64,000 nt of DNA from Skermanella stibiiresistens SB22 (GTDB taxonomy: Bacteria > Pseudomonadota > Alphaproteobacteria > Azospirillales > Azospirillaceae), in NCBI RefSeq assembly GCF_000576635.1, contig NZ_AVFL01000006.1, positions 124,001 to 188,000 of the forward strand, in the 5' to 3' direction. Positions 54,130 through 62,582 of this stretch are shown here, in pieces (within the stretch, counting starts at the first letter, position 1; every line of letters starts with the position of its first letter). The notes under the pieces are model-generated. The model did no database searches and had not been told where the DNA came from. It was given only the letters and a program-made list of their open reading frames with translations. Made by a program: the position numbers and the translations under genes.

Positions 54130-55103
54130 TGATCGCGGTGGGCAAGGGCGGCTTGCCTCCCCGGCTTTCCGGAGCCCCGCCGGATGGCGGAGAAGGCGCC
54201 GCGGCGGTGATCCGGGAGGCCTACATCCAGGGCGTCTCGACCCGTTCGGTCGATGATCTGGTCAAGGCCATGGGCATGTCCGGCATCTCCAAGAGCCAGG
54301 TCAGCCGGCTGTGCGAAGCGCGGCCCCGCGACCAAGGACGAGCGGGTCAACGCCTTCCTGACGCGTCCCATCGAAGGACCGCGCGGCCGTTAAAGCGTTG
54401 AGCGACAGCGAAGCTGTCGTAGCCGTGGCCCTATCTCTCGACCGACGCGACCCACATCAAGGTCCGCCAGAACAGGCTCATCGGCTCGGCCGCCGTGACC
54501 ATCGCGGTGGCAGTGAACACCGATGGCCGGCGCGAGGTGCTGGGCATGGACATCGGCTGTTCCGAGGCGGAGACCTTCTGGCTCGACTTCCCGCGCAAGC
54601 TCAAGCGCCGGGGCCTTTCGGGTGTCAATCCCCGGATCAAGTCCAGGGACGTGATCTCCGATGCCCACGAGGGCATCAAGGCCGCCGTGTCGAAGGTCTT
54701 CCGGGCCCCATGGCGGAGATGTCGCGTCCAATTGGCTTCGCCGCGCCTATGTCGTCATGCGCGACATCCTCCCCCACGCCGGCAACGGTGGGCGCCGGGT
54801 CGTGGCCGCCTTGGTCGGAACCGCCTCCGCCCAGGATGACGAAGCCGCCGCCCTAGCCCAGTGGCGCCAGGTACCGCCCCTTCGGGACATCGCCTAAAGG
54901 CCCGCCGACCAGATCCGTCCGAAGCCGCCCAAGCTGGCGGCCCTGCTGGACGAGGCCGAAACGGATGTCCTAGCCTGCATGACATGAAAGAATCGGCCAT
55001 CACCCGCCTCGTCGGCGCGGTCCTCCTCGAACAAAACGATGAATGGGTCGCCCAAAGAGCGCGTCACATGAAACTGGAAACGATCGCGCCACGGGAGAAT
55101 CAT
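54130..55103 (+). mobile_element. Degraded IS256-family transposase remnant
   Basis: IS256 (transposase_mut) sequence is recognisable in changing frames. AAVIREAYIQGVSTRSVDDL and GISKSQVSRLCE lie near 54205-54315. PYLSTDATHIKVRQNRLIGS runs into VTIAVAVNTDGRREVLGMDI and SEAETFWLDF at 54426-54600. ISDAHEGIKAAVSKVF is near 54655-54703, and PKLAALLDEAETDVLACM is near 54930-54985. The C-terminal block ITRLVGAVLLEQNDEWVAQR follows at 55000-55060. Roughly 90 N-terminal residues and a segment before the last block are missing, with several frameshifts and stops. It cannot encode active transposase. Confidence 0.85.
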
Positions 55104-55175
55104 CCGTTTCGCTCAGAACTCCAGCCATGCTCCGCGATGCTTGAGGTTCTCCCGCTCCGTCGATCGTCTGCCGCA

Positions 55176-56183
55176 TCACCCGACCTCCAACTTCACAATC
55201 GACCCGGCGGTTCTTTTCAGCCGGTCGAGATAGGCGGCGGAATCGAGCAATTGGTACGGGAAGTAGAGACCGGGCGGGGTTGGCCGATCGCCGTCGAGCC
55301 CAAGGAGCCGTTCGAGTAGCATGGCGACGCCGAGCCCCGTCAGCGGTGCGGCCCCTTCCGAATGGATCACGGCATGACGGGTACGAAGCGGTCGTCCCTC
55401 TTGATCTGTCCCCGTAAGCTCGACAATGATCTCCGTCGACATGGGCTCGCCGCGGCGTCTGGTGGAACTGACCCCGCCACCAATATTGAACTGGACGTTC
55501 GGCGCGCCGGTCGCCGTCGCCAGACCGACGACATCGATGGACGAGAAACCGGAAGCCTTCACCTCGGTACCATCGACGGCGCGGAAGTTTGCTTTGGCAT
55601 CGTCGCCGGCGCGCCAGATATAGCTTCCGTCGCGTCGAGTGAGCGCGGCGGGCATCATCCTGGCCAGATGCTCGAAGTCGGCGGCGACCGTGGGACCGCC
55701 GGTGTCCCGCTCGTCGACCAGCGCGCCGATGACGATGTCATCGATCCGGCCAAATGCCTTGGCGAACTCGAGCGTTGGGACCGTCGTGGCACCCACGAGC
55801 CATTCGTAGCCGAGGACGACCGGCGCGGCGTCCGGCTTGTGCATGTAGGCCGCGACTTCGGGGGCGATCTCAAAGACGCCCGACGAGATGCTCAGGTGCG
55901 GCACGCCACGCTTTTGAGCGAAACGAAGCCCGGCGACCGCATGGTCCATGTAGAAGACGGCAACGGCGCTGACCGGGCGCTCACCGAGACCAAGGTCGTC
56001 GGCGGTGGGGTCGAGCTCCACTCCCTCCGCCCCGCCTATCTCGGCCGCGGCTTTCCGGGCCTTGGCGAGATCGCGACCGCCGATCAGAAGCGGCGCGTCA
56101 GGGTGGGCGGCGCGCAACGACCGTGCGGTCTGACGCCCAATCGCGCCGGAGCCGCCCATGAGCAGTATGGAATCTGGTTGCAT
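55176..56183 (-). CDS. NAD(P)-binding oxidoreductase, saccharopine-dehydrogenase-like
   Basis: A 335-residue protein with an N-terminal Rossmann motif ILLMGGSGAIGRQTARSLRA and a second-strand basic residue in LIGGRDLAKARKAA, suggesting NADP. The later PVVLGYEWLVGATTVPTLEF and SGFSSIDVVGLATATGAPNV resemble saccharopine dehydrogenase-like reductases of unknown substrate. The ATG at 56183 has GGAG 8 bases upstream; a TTG at 56189 is rejected. It is divergent from the TetR gene and probably its target, a common arrangement for detoxifying reductases. Confidence 0.8.
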   Translation of the reverse strand: MQPDSILLMGGSGAIGRQTARSLRAAHPDAPLLIGGRDLAKARKAAAEIGGAEGVELDPTADDLGLGERPVSAVAVFYMDHAVAGLRFAQKRGVPHLSISSGVFEIAPEVAAYMHKPDAAPVVLGYEWLVGATTVPTLEFAKAFGRIDDIVIGALVDERDTGGPTVAADFEHLARMMPAALTRRDGSYIWRAGDDAKANFRAVDGTEVKASGFSSIDVVGLATATGAPNVQFNIGGGVSSTRRRGEPMSTEIIVELTGTDQEGRPLRTRHAVIHSEGAAPLTGLGVAMLLERLLGLDGDRPTPPGLYFPYQLLDSAAYLDRLKRTAGSIVKLEVG

Positions 56184-56217
56184 TGCCAAGTCTCCTCGAA
56201 GAACTTACTATCAGTAG

Positions 56218-56241
56218 CCAAGGTAGACTTGTTACCTTTGG
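56218..56241. promoter_or_regulatory. Candidate TetR operator in the divergent promoter region
   Basis: CCAAGGTA (56218-56225) and TACCTTTGG (56233-56241) form an imperfect inverted repeat with one unpaired T. It lies between the oxidoreductase and TetR starts. The position fits repression of both genes. Confidence 0.5.
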
Positions 56242-56267
56242 TAGGTTTTTGCAAGGGGTGAGATGGA

Positions 56268-56876
56268 GTGGCTAGAAGCGTGCAAGACACGGGGCGGCCG
56301 ACCCCGCGCAGGCTTTCCGCGGCGGAGCGGCGGCGTCAGCTGCTGGATACCGCCCTTTTGATCGTCCGCGAGGAGGGTGCGGATCGGCTGACCTTGGGTC
56401 ATCTCGCCGCGCGCGCGGGTGTTTCGAAGCCGGTGGCCTACGATCACTTCGGCACGCGCTCGGGACTGCTTATCGAGCTTTATCGGTGGATTGACATCGA
56501 GCGGGTCAATGCTTTTCGCGAAGCAATGGCCACAAGCCAGCTGACCCTTGACGAAACAGCCAAAAGGCTCGCGGCCGCCTATATCGACTGTGCCGCCGAC
56601 ATGACGGACGAGTTTCACGCGGTCGGCGCCGCGATGGCTGGAAGCGAGGAGAAGGCCGCGGTCTTTCAGGAACTGCTCGATAACAGCGTCGCTATGTTCG
56701 TATCCGTCTTGAAGCCGCATAGCACCTTGTCGCCGCCCGAACTGTATCGATATTGCGTCGGCCTTGTTGGCGCGGGCGAAGCGCTCTCGGCCACCTTGGT
56801 GCGCGGGATGTGCAGCGCGGCGGAGGCTGCCGAGGCCTTCGCCTCACTGATCGAGGGAGCATTGCGCGCGGCTTGA
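56268..56876 (+). CDS. TetR-family transcriptional regulator
   Basis: A 202-residue repressor. The N-terminal HTH is recognisable in LTLGHLAARAGVSKPVAYDH followed by FGTRSGLLIELYRW. The C-terminal helical domain (about 75-200) is ligand-binding. GTG 56268 starts the gene, with GAGATGG just upstream; the divergent oxidoreductase is 84 bp away with an inverted repeat between them. A role as local repressor of that gene is likely. Effector unknown. Confidence 0.88.
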   Translation: MARSVQDTGRPTPRRLSAAERRRQLLDTALLIVREEGADRLTLGHLAARAGVSKPVAYDHFGTRSGLLIELYRWIDIERVNAFREAMATSQLTLDETAKRLAAAYIDCAADMTDEFHAVGAAMAGSEEKAAVFQELLDNSVAMFVSVLKPHSTLSPPELYRYCVGLVGAGEALSATLVRGMCSAAEAAEAFASLIEGALRAA

Positions 56877-56890
56877 CATCTTAAAGATGT
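56876..56890. repeat. 15-base palindrome after the TetR stop; 56877-57204 otherwise without a gene
   Basis: ACATCTT-A-AAGATGT is a perfect inverted repeat around one base and overlaps the end of the TetR stop codon. A short CCCCGCGGGG stem near 56910-56920 followed by TTT may be a terminator. No convincing gene is seen in the rest of this roughly 330-base interval before the AraC-type gene. Confidence 0.45.
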
Positions 56891-57204
56891 ATACAGCCCT
56901 CTTTAACGTCCCCGCGGGGGTTTCGTGAGGTCTCGCGTGACGTTGATGCGCTGGCTGGCAAGCAGGGGTCCTTAGCTTGAAGCGATTCTCACGTAAAGGT
57001 AGATCTTTCCCATGCCAGTCCTCTGTATCCAAGCAATTGGCGAACAACGAAAGCCGCACATGCCGTCGGAAGATCGTAAGTCACCTTCCCAAGTTTCAGG
57101 GCTCTTTCCGCTCAAAAAGCATTTCATCCAGCGCGGATCCGCACGACACGACCATATGCGAACAGATACGAATTCGAAGATGGGCCGGCTGAACCGGCCC
57201 CAGC

Positions 57205-58131
57205 ATGTGGAAAAGCCGAATGTCCAAGGCTCTCAGGATATTCCAGGGGAAGTTCGGGCGGGTGGCGCTCCTGGACATGGATGCGGTGCTGATCAACCAC
57301 GCGCACCCGCACTGCCACGTCCTGATCAAGGCGTCCGGAGCCGACACCTTCTTCGCGGTCCGGGATCAACTCTGTCCCCTGCGTGACGATACCGCCGTGC
57401 TGATCAACGCCTGGGAACCGCATTCCTACGCGCACCAGCCGGGCGCGCCGCCGAGCATCATCCTGGCGCTCTACATCGAGCCGCGCTGGCTTGCCGACAT
57501 GCAGAAGGAGTTCACGGCAAGCGCCAGGCCAGGGTTCTTTCCCCATTCGTCCGGCGAGCTGAGTCCCCCTATCCGAAGGCTGGCGGACCGGATGGCCGAT
57601 GAGTTGCTCTTCAACGACGACGCCGGCCCGTCCCACGAGGAACTTCTGTTCAACCTGATGATCGCGGTGATCGAACGCTTCTCGGAATGGCGCTCGCTGA
57701 TCGCCACCCAGCGCACCGCCCGCCTTCCAGCCAGCGATTACCGCATCCGCAAGGCGGTCGCCCATATGCGCGGGAGCCTGGGCCGCGAAAGCCTGGACCC
57801 CGAGGGTTCGGGCCGGGAGTTCAACGTCGACGAGGTGGCGCGATCCGCGGGCCTGTCGCGGGCGCACCTGTTCCGGCTTTTCCAAAGCACACTGGGCATC
57901 ACCCCAGCGCTCTACTTCAATGTGCTCAGGATGGAGGCCGCCTTTGGCGACTTGGCCGACGCGGAGCACTCCATAGCCGATATCTCCGGTCGGCTCGGGT
58001 TCGCGGCACCCAGCCACTTCACCCGGTTCTTCCGCCACAACCAGGGTGTCACGCCGACGGAATACCGGCGCGTGGTCAACCTGATCGCCGAGGCGGGACC
58101 GGTTCCCGGGACCCGGAATGACGCAAAATGA
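57205..58131 (+). CDS. AraC/XylS-family transcriptional regulator
   Basis: A 308-residue regulator. An N-terminal AraC-type sensor (about 18-120, with HAHPHCHVLIKASGADTFFA and NAWEPHSYAHQPGAPPSII) precedes the double HTH (about 195-300: FNVDEVARSAGLSRAHLFRL and HSIADISGRLGFAAPSHFTR). ATG 57205 or 57220 may be the start; neither has a good Shine-Dalgarno. It lies 82 bp upstream of the molybdenum hydroxylase operon in the same direction and is the obvious activator candidate. Furoate clusters in other bacteria can carry AraC-type regulators. Confidence 0.88.
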   Translation: MWKSRMSKALRIFQGKFGRVALLDMDAVLINHAHPHCHVLIKASGADTFFAVRDQLCPLRDDTAVLINAWEPHSYAHQPGAPPSIILALYIEPRWLADMQKEFTASARPGFFPHSSGELSPPIRRLADRMADELLFNDDAGPSHEELLFNLMIAVIERFSEWRSLIATQRTARLPASDYRIRKAVAHMRGSLGRESLDPEGSGREFNVDEVARSAGLSRAHLFRLFQSTLGITPALYFNVLRMEAAFGDLADAEHSIADISGRLGFAAPSHFTRFFRHNQGVTPTEYRRVVNLIAEAGPVPGTRNDAK

Positions 58132-58213
58132 GACCGTAGGGTAATTCCCGAGACTGTCCGATAACAGCCCATCGAGCCTCCCGCTGTAGCTTGCCGGCAA
58201 CGGGAGGAAAACA

Positions 58214-61200
58214 ATGACGGCTTTGACGAAGGCTCCAAGCGAGCTCGCGCCCGCCGCCGCCGCACCGGTTTCGGCGGCATTGATCGGGCAACCAATCCCA
58301 CGGCTGGAAGACGCCGCGATCCTGACGGGACAGGCGCGGTACACCGACGACCTTCCGATCAAGCCGGGCACCCTGCACGCGGCCATTCTCCGCTCGCCCC
58401 ACGCCCACGCGGAAATCCTGGGCATCGATGTCCAGGCGGCTCGCGCCATGAAGGGCGTCGCCGCCGTCGTGACCGGCGAGGACGCGAAGCGCTTCGCGGC
58501 ACCGTTCCTGGTCGGCGTCCGCGCGCCGATGGAACACTGGTGCCTGGCGGTGGACCGCGTCCGCTATCCCGGCGAGCCCGTGGCCGTCGTGCTGGCCGAC
58601 GACCGCTATTTGGCCGAAGACGCGCTCGACCGGATCGAGGTTCGCTACCGCCCGCTGCCGGTCGTCATGTCGATCGATCAGGCGCTGTCGGGCGACGGCG
58701 AACCGCTCCACCCCGCCGTCGGCTCCAACATCGTCAACACGCGCCCCTTCGGCTACGGCGACGTGAACGCGGCTTTCGAGGCCGCCGAGCACAGGATCTC
58801 CACCACCGTCCAGTATCCCCGCAACTCCTGCACCCCGATGGAGTGCTTCGTGGTCATGGCCGACTACGATCAGGCGGATGGGGCTTACGAGGTCCTGTCC
58901 AACTTCTCCGGGCCTTTCGCCATCCATCCCGTTATGGCGAAGGCGCTCAAGGTGCCGGGTTCGAAGCTCCGGCTCAAGCTGCCGCCCAACTCGGGCGGAA
59001 GCTTCGGCAACAAGCAGGCGGTGTTCCCCTACATCGTCATCATGGGCGTCTGCGCCAGGGTCGCCGGCCGTCCCGTCAAATGGGTCGAGGACCGGCTGGA
59101 ACACCTGATGGCCGCGACCTCGGCCACCGCCCGCCGGACCGACCTGGAAGCGGCGGTTTCCGGCGATGGCCGGATCCTGGGCCTGCGGATGGAGCAGACC
59201 GACGATGTCGGAGCCTATCTGCGGGCGCCCGAGCCAGCATCCCTCTACCGCAACCATGGCAACCTGACGGGAGCCTACCGGATTCCGGCGCTGGACGTCG
59301 TCAACCGGCTCGCCGTGACAAACAAGACGCCGACCGGCCTCAACCGCGGCTTCGGCGGCGGGCAGCTCTACTTCGCGATCGAGCGCCTGATGCACCGGAT
59401 CGCGGTGACGCTGGGCCTGGACCCGCTCGACGTGATCCGGCGCAACCTGGTGCCGGCCGCGGAGATGCCCTACACGACGGCATCGGGCGGCATCCTGGAC
59501 TCAGGGGACTTCCTGGCGGCGGTCGAAGCGGCGACCACCGATGGTGGCCTCGACGAGTTGAAGGCGCGCCGCGACAAGGCGCGGGCGGAAGGCCGGCTCT
59601 ACGGCATCGGCTACGCCGCCATCGTCGAGCCGTCGATCTCCAACATGGGCTACATCACCACGGTTCTGACGGCGGATGAGCGCCGTAAGGCTGGTCCGAA
59701 GAACGGGGCGCAGGCATCGGCCACCGTTTCCGTCGATCCGACCGGCGGCGTGACGGTGACTGTCGCTTCGGCTCCGCAGGGACAGGGACACCGCACCGTC
59801 CTGTCGCAGGTGGTCGCCGAGGTCTTCGGGTTGCGGCTCGGCGACATCGCGGTCAACACCGAGTTCGACACGGCGAAGGATGCCTGGTCGATCGCCGCCG
59901 GCAACTATTCCAGCCGGTTCGCCGGCGCCGTCGCGGGTACCGCCCATATCGCGGCCACCCGCCTGCGCGACAAACTGGCGAAGCTGGCGGCATCCCAGCT
60001 GAACGTGACGCCGGAGGATATCCGCTTCGCGGGCGGCAGGGTCTTCGCCGCCGGCAACCCGGACAACAGCCTGTCGTTCTCCCGCGTCGCCGCCGCCGGC
60101 CACTGGTCGCCCGGCACCCTCGCCGACGGCACGGAAGCGGCACTCCGCGAGACGGCGTTCTGGACCCCGCCGCCGCTCAAGGCGCCGACCGAGGCCGACA
60201 TCATCAACAGCTCCGCCTGCTACGGCTTCGTCTTCGACATCTGCGCGGTGGAGATCGACCCGGTCACGGCGCAGGTGCGGATCGACAAATACGTGACTAT
60301 GCACGACGCCGGCCGGATCCTGAACCCCCTGATGGTCGAGGGTCAGATCCTGGGCGCCTTCGCCCATGCCGTGGGAACGGCGCTGTATGAGGAATACGCC
60401 TACGGCTCGGACGGCAGGTTCCTGTCCGGCACCTTCGCCGACTATCTGGTCCCGACCGCTTGCGAAGTCCCGGTCCCCGTCATGCTCCACCGGGAATCGC
60501 CGTCACCCTTCACGCCCCTGGGCGCCAAAGGGGTCGGCGAGGGCAACTCCATGAGCACGCCGGTCTGCATCGCGAATGCGGTGGCCGATGCCCTGGGAAT
60601 GGACATATCGACCCTGCCGCTGACCCCGGCGCGCATCGCGGCGCTGATCGAAAAGCCGGAGGTAGCAAGGCCCGCCAGCCTGGACGCGGCACCGCCGAAA
60701 GCGCCCGCGATCGCCGGCGGGCGCGGCCTCCAGGGAGAAGGCACCCGCACGGTTCCAGCCTCTCCCGAGCAGGTCTGGGCGATCCTGCTGGACCCGAAGG
60801 AGCTGGCGGCGCTGCTGCCCGGTTGCGACGCGCTCGACCTCGCCGGCCCCAACGCCTACCGGGCCGAGGTGGTGGTGGGTATCGGCCCGGTGCGGGCGCG
60901 TTACCTCGCGGAGGTCGAACTCACCGATCTCGACCCGCCCAGGGCGCTGACGCTGTCCGGCCGGGGATCGAGCGCGCTCGGTTTCGGCGAAGGCAGTGGG
61001 CACGTCACGCTGGAGGCCACCGCCGACGGCACGCGCGTCGTCTACCGCTACGACGCCGCCGTCGGCGGCAAGGTGGCCGCCGTCGGCGGGCGGATGCTGG
61101 ACAGCGCCACCCGCATGCTGATCGGCCAGTTCTTCGACCGGCTGATCGCCCGGGCCGGCGGCCCGGCGGCGGTCGAGACCTCCCCTTCCCTTCTCACCCG

Positions 61201-61231
61201 TCTCCTGAGACTTCTGGGGCTCCGGCCATGA
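58214..61231 (+). CDS. Molybdenum hydroxylase large subunit fused to a CoxG/SRPBCC domain
   Basis: A 1005-residue protein. The molybdopterin-binding part (about 1-800) starts GQPIPRLEDAAILTGQARYT and ends with the catalytic-Glu motif GAKGVGEGNSMSTPV. The CO dehydrogenase active-site loop AYxCSFR is replaced by GLNRGFGGGQ, so it is not a CO oxidiser. Residues about 835-980 are a CoxG-type SRPBCC domain (GTRTVPASPEQVWAILLDPK, LLPGCDALDL). CoxG is usually a separate gene. The end overlaps the FAD subunit start by 4 bases. With the adjacent CoA ligase it may be 2-furoyl-CoA dehydrogenase (HmfA-like) or another acyl-CoA hydroxylase. Confidence 0.88.
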   Translation: MTALTKAPSELAPAAAAPVSAALIGQPIPRLEDAAILTGQARYTDDLPIKPGTLHAAILRSPHAHAEILGIDVQAARAMKGVAAVVTGEDAKRFAAPFLVGVRAPMEHWCLAVDRVRYPGEPVAVVLADDRYLAEDALDRIEVRYRPLPVVMSIDQALSGDGEPLHPAVGSNIVNTRPFGYGDVNAAFEAAEHRISTTVQYPRNSCTPMECFVVMADYDQADGAYEVLSNFSGPFAIHPVMAKALKVPGSKLRLKLPPNSGGSFGNKQAVFPYIVIMGVCARVAGRPVKWVEDRLEHLMAATSATARRTDLEAAVSGDGRILGLRMEQTDDVGAYLRAPEPASLYRNHGNLTGAYRIPALDVVNRLAVTNKTPTGLNRGFGGGQLYFAIERLMHRIAVTLGLDPLDVIRRNLVPAAEMPYTTASGGILDSGDFLAAVEAATTDGGLDELKARRDKARAEGRLYGIGYAAIVEPSISNMGYITTVLTADERRKAGPKNGAQASATVSVDPTGGVTVTVASAPQGQGHRTVLSQVVAEVFGLRLGDIAVNTEFDTAKDAWSIAAGNYSSRFAGAVAGTAHIAATRLRDKLAKLAASQLNVTPEDIRFAGGRVFAAGNPDNSLSFSRVAAAGHWSPGTLADGTEAALRETAFWTPPPLKAPTEADIINSSACYGFVFDICAVEIDPVTAQVRIDKYVTMHDAGRILNPLMVEGQILGAFAHAVGTALYEEYAYGSDGRFLSGTFADYLVPTACEVPVPVMLHRESPSPFTPLGAKGVGEGNSMSTPVCIANAVADALGMDISTLPLTPARIAALIEKPEVARPASLDAAPPKAPAIAGGRGLQGEGTRTVPASPEQVWAILLDPKELAALLPGCDALDLAGPNAYRAEVVVGIGPVRARYLAEVELTDLDPPRALTLSGRGSSALGFGEGSGHVTLEATADGTRVVYRYDAAVGGKVAAVGGRMLDSATRMLIGQFFDRLIARAGGPAAVETSPSLLTRLLRLLGLRP

Positions 61232-62055
61232 AACCCGCACCCTTCGACTACCTGCGCGCCGCCTCGGCGGAGGAGGCGCTGGCCGCCCTCGCCGAACATG
61301 GCGACGAGGCCCGCATCCTGGCTGGCGGACAATCGCTGATGCCGATGCTCAACATGCGCCTGCTTCAGCCACGGATCATCGTGGATGTCTCCGCCATCGC
61401 CGAGCTGGGGAAGATCGACGCGCGGGATGGTCATCTCGCCGTCGGCGCCTCGGTCACGCAGTCCGGCCTGATGGCGAGCTCCGACTTGGCGACCCGGTCC
61501 CCGCTGCTGGCCGGCGCCCTACCCTGGGTCGGACACTTCCAGACGCGCAACCGCGGCACCGTCTGCGGTTCCGTCGCCCATGCCGACCCCAGCGCCGAGA
61601 TCCCGCTGTGCCTCGTGGCGCTGGAGGGCGAGGTCGTGCTGCGGTCCGCCCGCCGCCGGCGGACCGTGGTGGCCGAAACCTTCTTCATCGGTCCGCTCAC
61701 CACGCTTCGAAAGCCCGACGAGATGATCGAGGCCGTCCGCTTTCGGTTGCCGAAACCCGGCGCCGGCCACGCGTTCCGCGAAGTCGCCATGCGTCACGGC
61801 GATTTCGCGATCACCGCCTGCGCCGCGGTGGTCGACGCCGACCGCATCCGTCTCGCCGTCGGCGGGGTCGGCGACCGGCCGGTCGCGAGGAACTGGCCGA
61901 TCCTGAAAGGCGACGCGCTGGACGATGCGCTCAACGCCTTCGCCTGGGAACTTGGCGGCGACGACGACCAGCACGCCACCGCCCGTTACCGCCGCGATCT
62001 GGTCCGCCGTGTCGGACGCCTGGTCATAGAGGAAGCCCGGTCATGCCAAGCCTGA
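61228..62055 (+). CDS. Molybdenum hydroxylase FAD-binding (medium) subunit
   Basis: A 275-residue CoxM/HmfB-like subunit. FAD contacts are in ARILAGGQSLMPMLNMRL and in NRGTVCGSVAHADPSAE. The C-terminal CO dehydrogenase flavoprotein domain contains FREVAMRHGDFAITACAAVV. ATG 61228 overlaps the large subunit stop as ATGA. The protein passes electrons from the 2Fe-2S subunit to an acceptor. It overlaps the next gene by 13 bases. Confidence 0.9.
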   Translation: MKPAPFDYLRAASAEEALAALAEHGDEARILAGGQSLMPMLNMRLLQPRIIVDVSAIAELGKIDARDGHLAVGASVTQSGLMASSDLATRSPLLAGALPWVGHFQTRNRGTVCGSVAHADPSAEIPLCLVALEGEVVLRSARRRRTVVAETFFIGPLTTLRKPDEMIEAVRFRLPKPGAGHAFREVAMRHGDFAITACAAVVDADRIRLAVGGVGDRPVARNWPILKGDALDDALNAFAWELGGDDDQHATARYRRDLVRRVGRLVIEEARSCQA

Positions 62056-62582
62056 ACGCGCAAACCAAACACCCTGTCACCATCACGCTGAACGACGGGA
62101 CCCGGACGGGCCATGCCAGCCCCCGAATGCTCCTGAGCGACTTCCTGCGCCATGAACTCGGCGCCCACGGCACCAAGGTCGGCTGCGAGCACGGCGTCTG
62201 CGGCGCCTGCACGATCCGCCTGGACGGTGTCGCCGCCCGCGCCTGCCTGACGCTCGCCGTGCAGGCCGATGGACGGAGGGTCGATACCGTCGAGGGTCTT
62301 GCTCCCGACGGCAGGATGACGACGCTTCAGGACGCCTTCAACCGTCACCACGCGCTGCAATGCGGCTTCTGCACCGCTGGCATCCTGATGTCGCTTTCCG
62401 ATTATCTGGAACGCGTGCCGAAACCGACCGAGACGGAACTCCGCGACATGCTCAGCGGCCATCTGTGCCGGTGCACCGGCTATGCCGGTATCGTCCGGGC
62501 GGTGATGGACGTGACCGGCCAAGCCTCCGGGAACGCCGACGCCAAAGACGCGTCCGGCCGAAAGGAGCCGGGCCATGTTTGA
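62043..62582 (+). CDS. Molybdenum hydroxylase [2Fe-2S] small subunit
   Basis: A 179-residue subunit with both iron-sulfur sites. The plant-type cluster is CEHGVCGACTIRLDG plus a following Cys, and the second cluster uses CGFCTAGILMS and CRCTGYAGI. ATG 62043 lies 13 bases inside the previous gene. The tail after residue about 160 (NADAKDASGRKEPGHV) is longer than usual and overlaps the CoA ligase start by 8 bases. It shuttles electrons from the Mo centre to FAD. Confidence 0.92.
   Translation: MPSLNAQTKHPVTITLNDGTRTGHASPRMLLSDFLRHELGAHGTKVGCEHGVCGACTIRLDGVAARACLTLAVQADGRRVDTVEGLAPDGRMTTLQDAFNRHHALQCGFCTAGILMSLSDYLERVPKPTETELRDMLSGHLCRCTGYAGIVRAVMDVTGQASGNADAKDASGRKEPGHV

Noticed and set aside
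58214-62582. Annotation as aerobic carbon monoxide dehydrogenase
   Set aside because: The AYxCSFR active-site loop of true CoxL is absent, and the operon continues with a CoA ligase.
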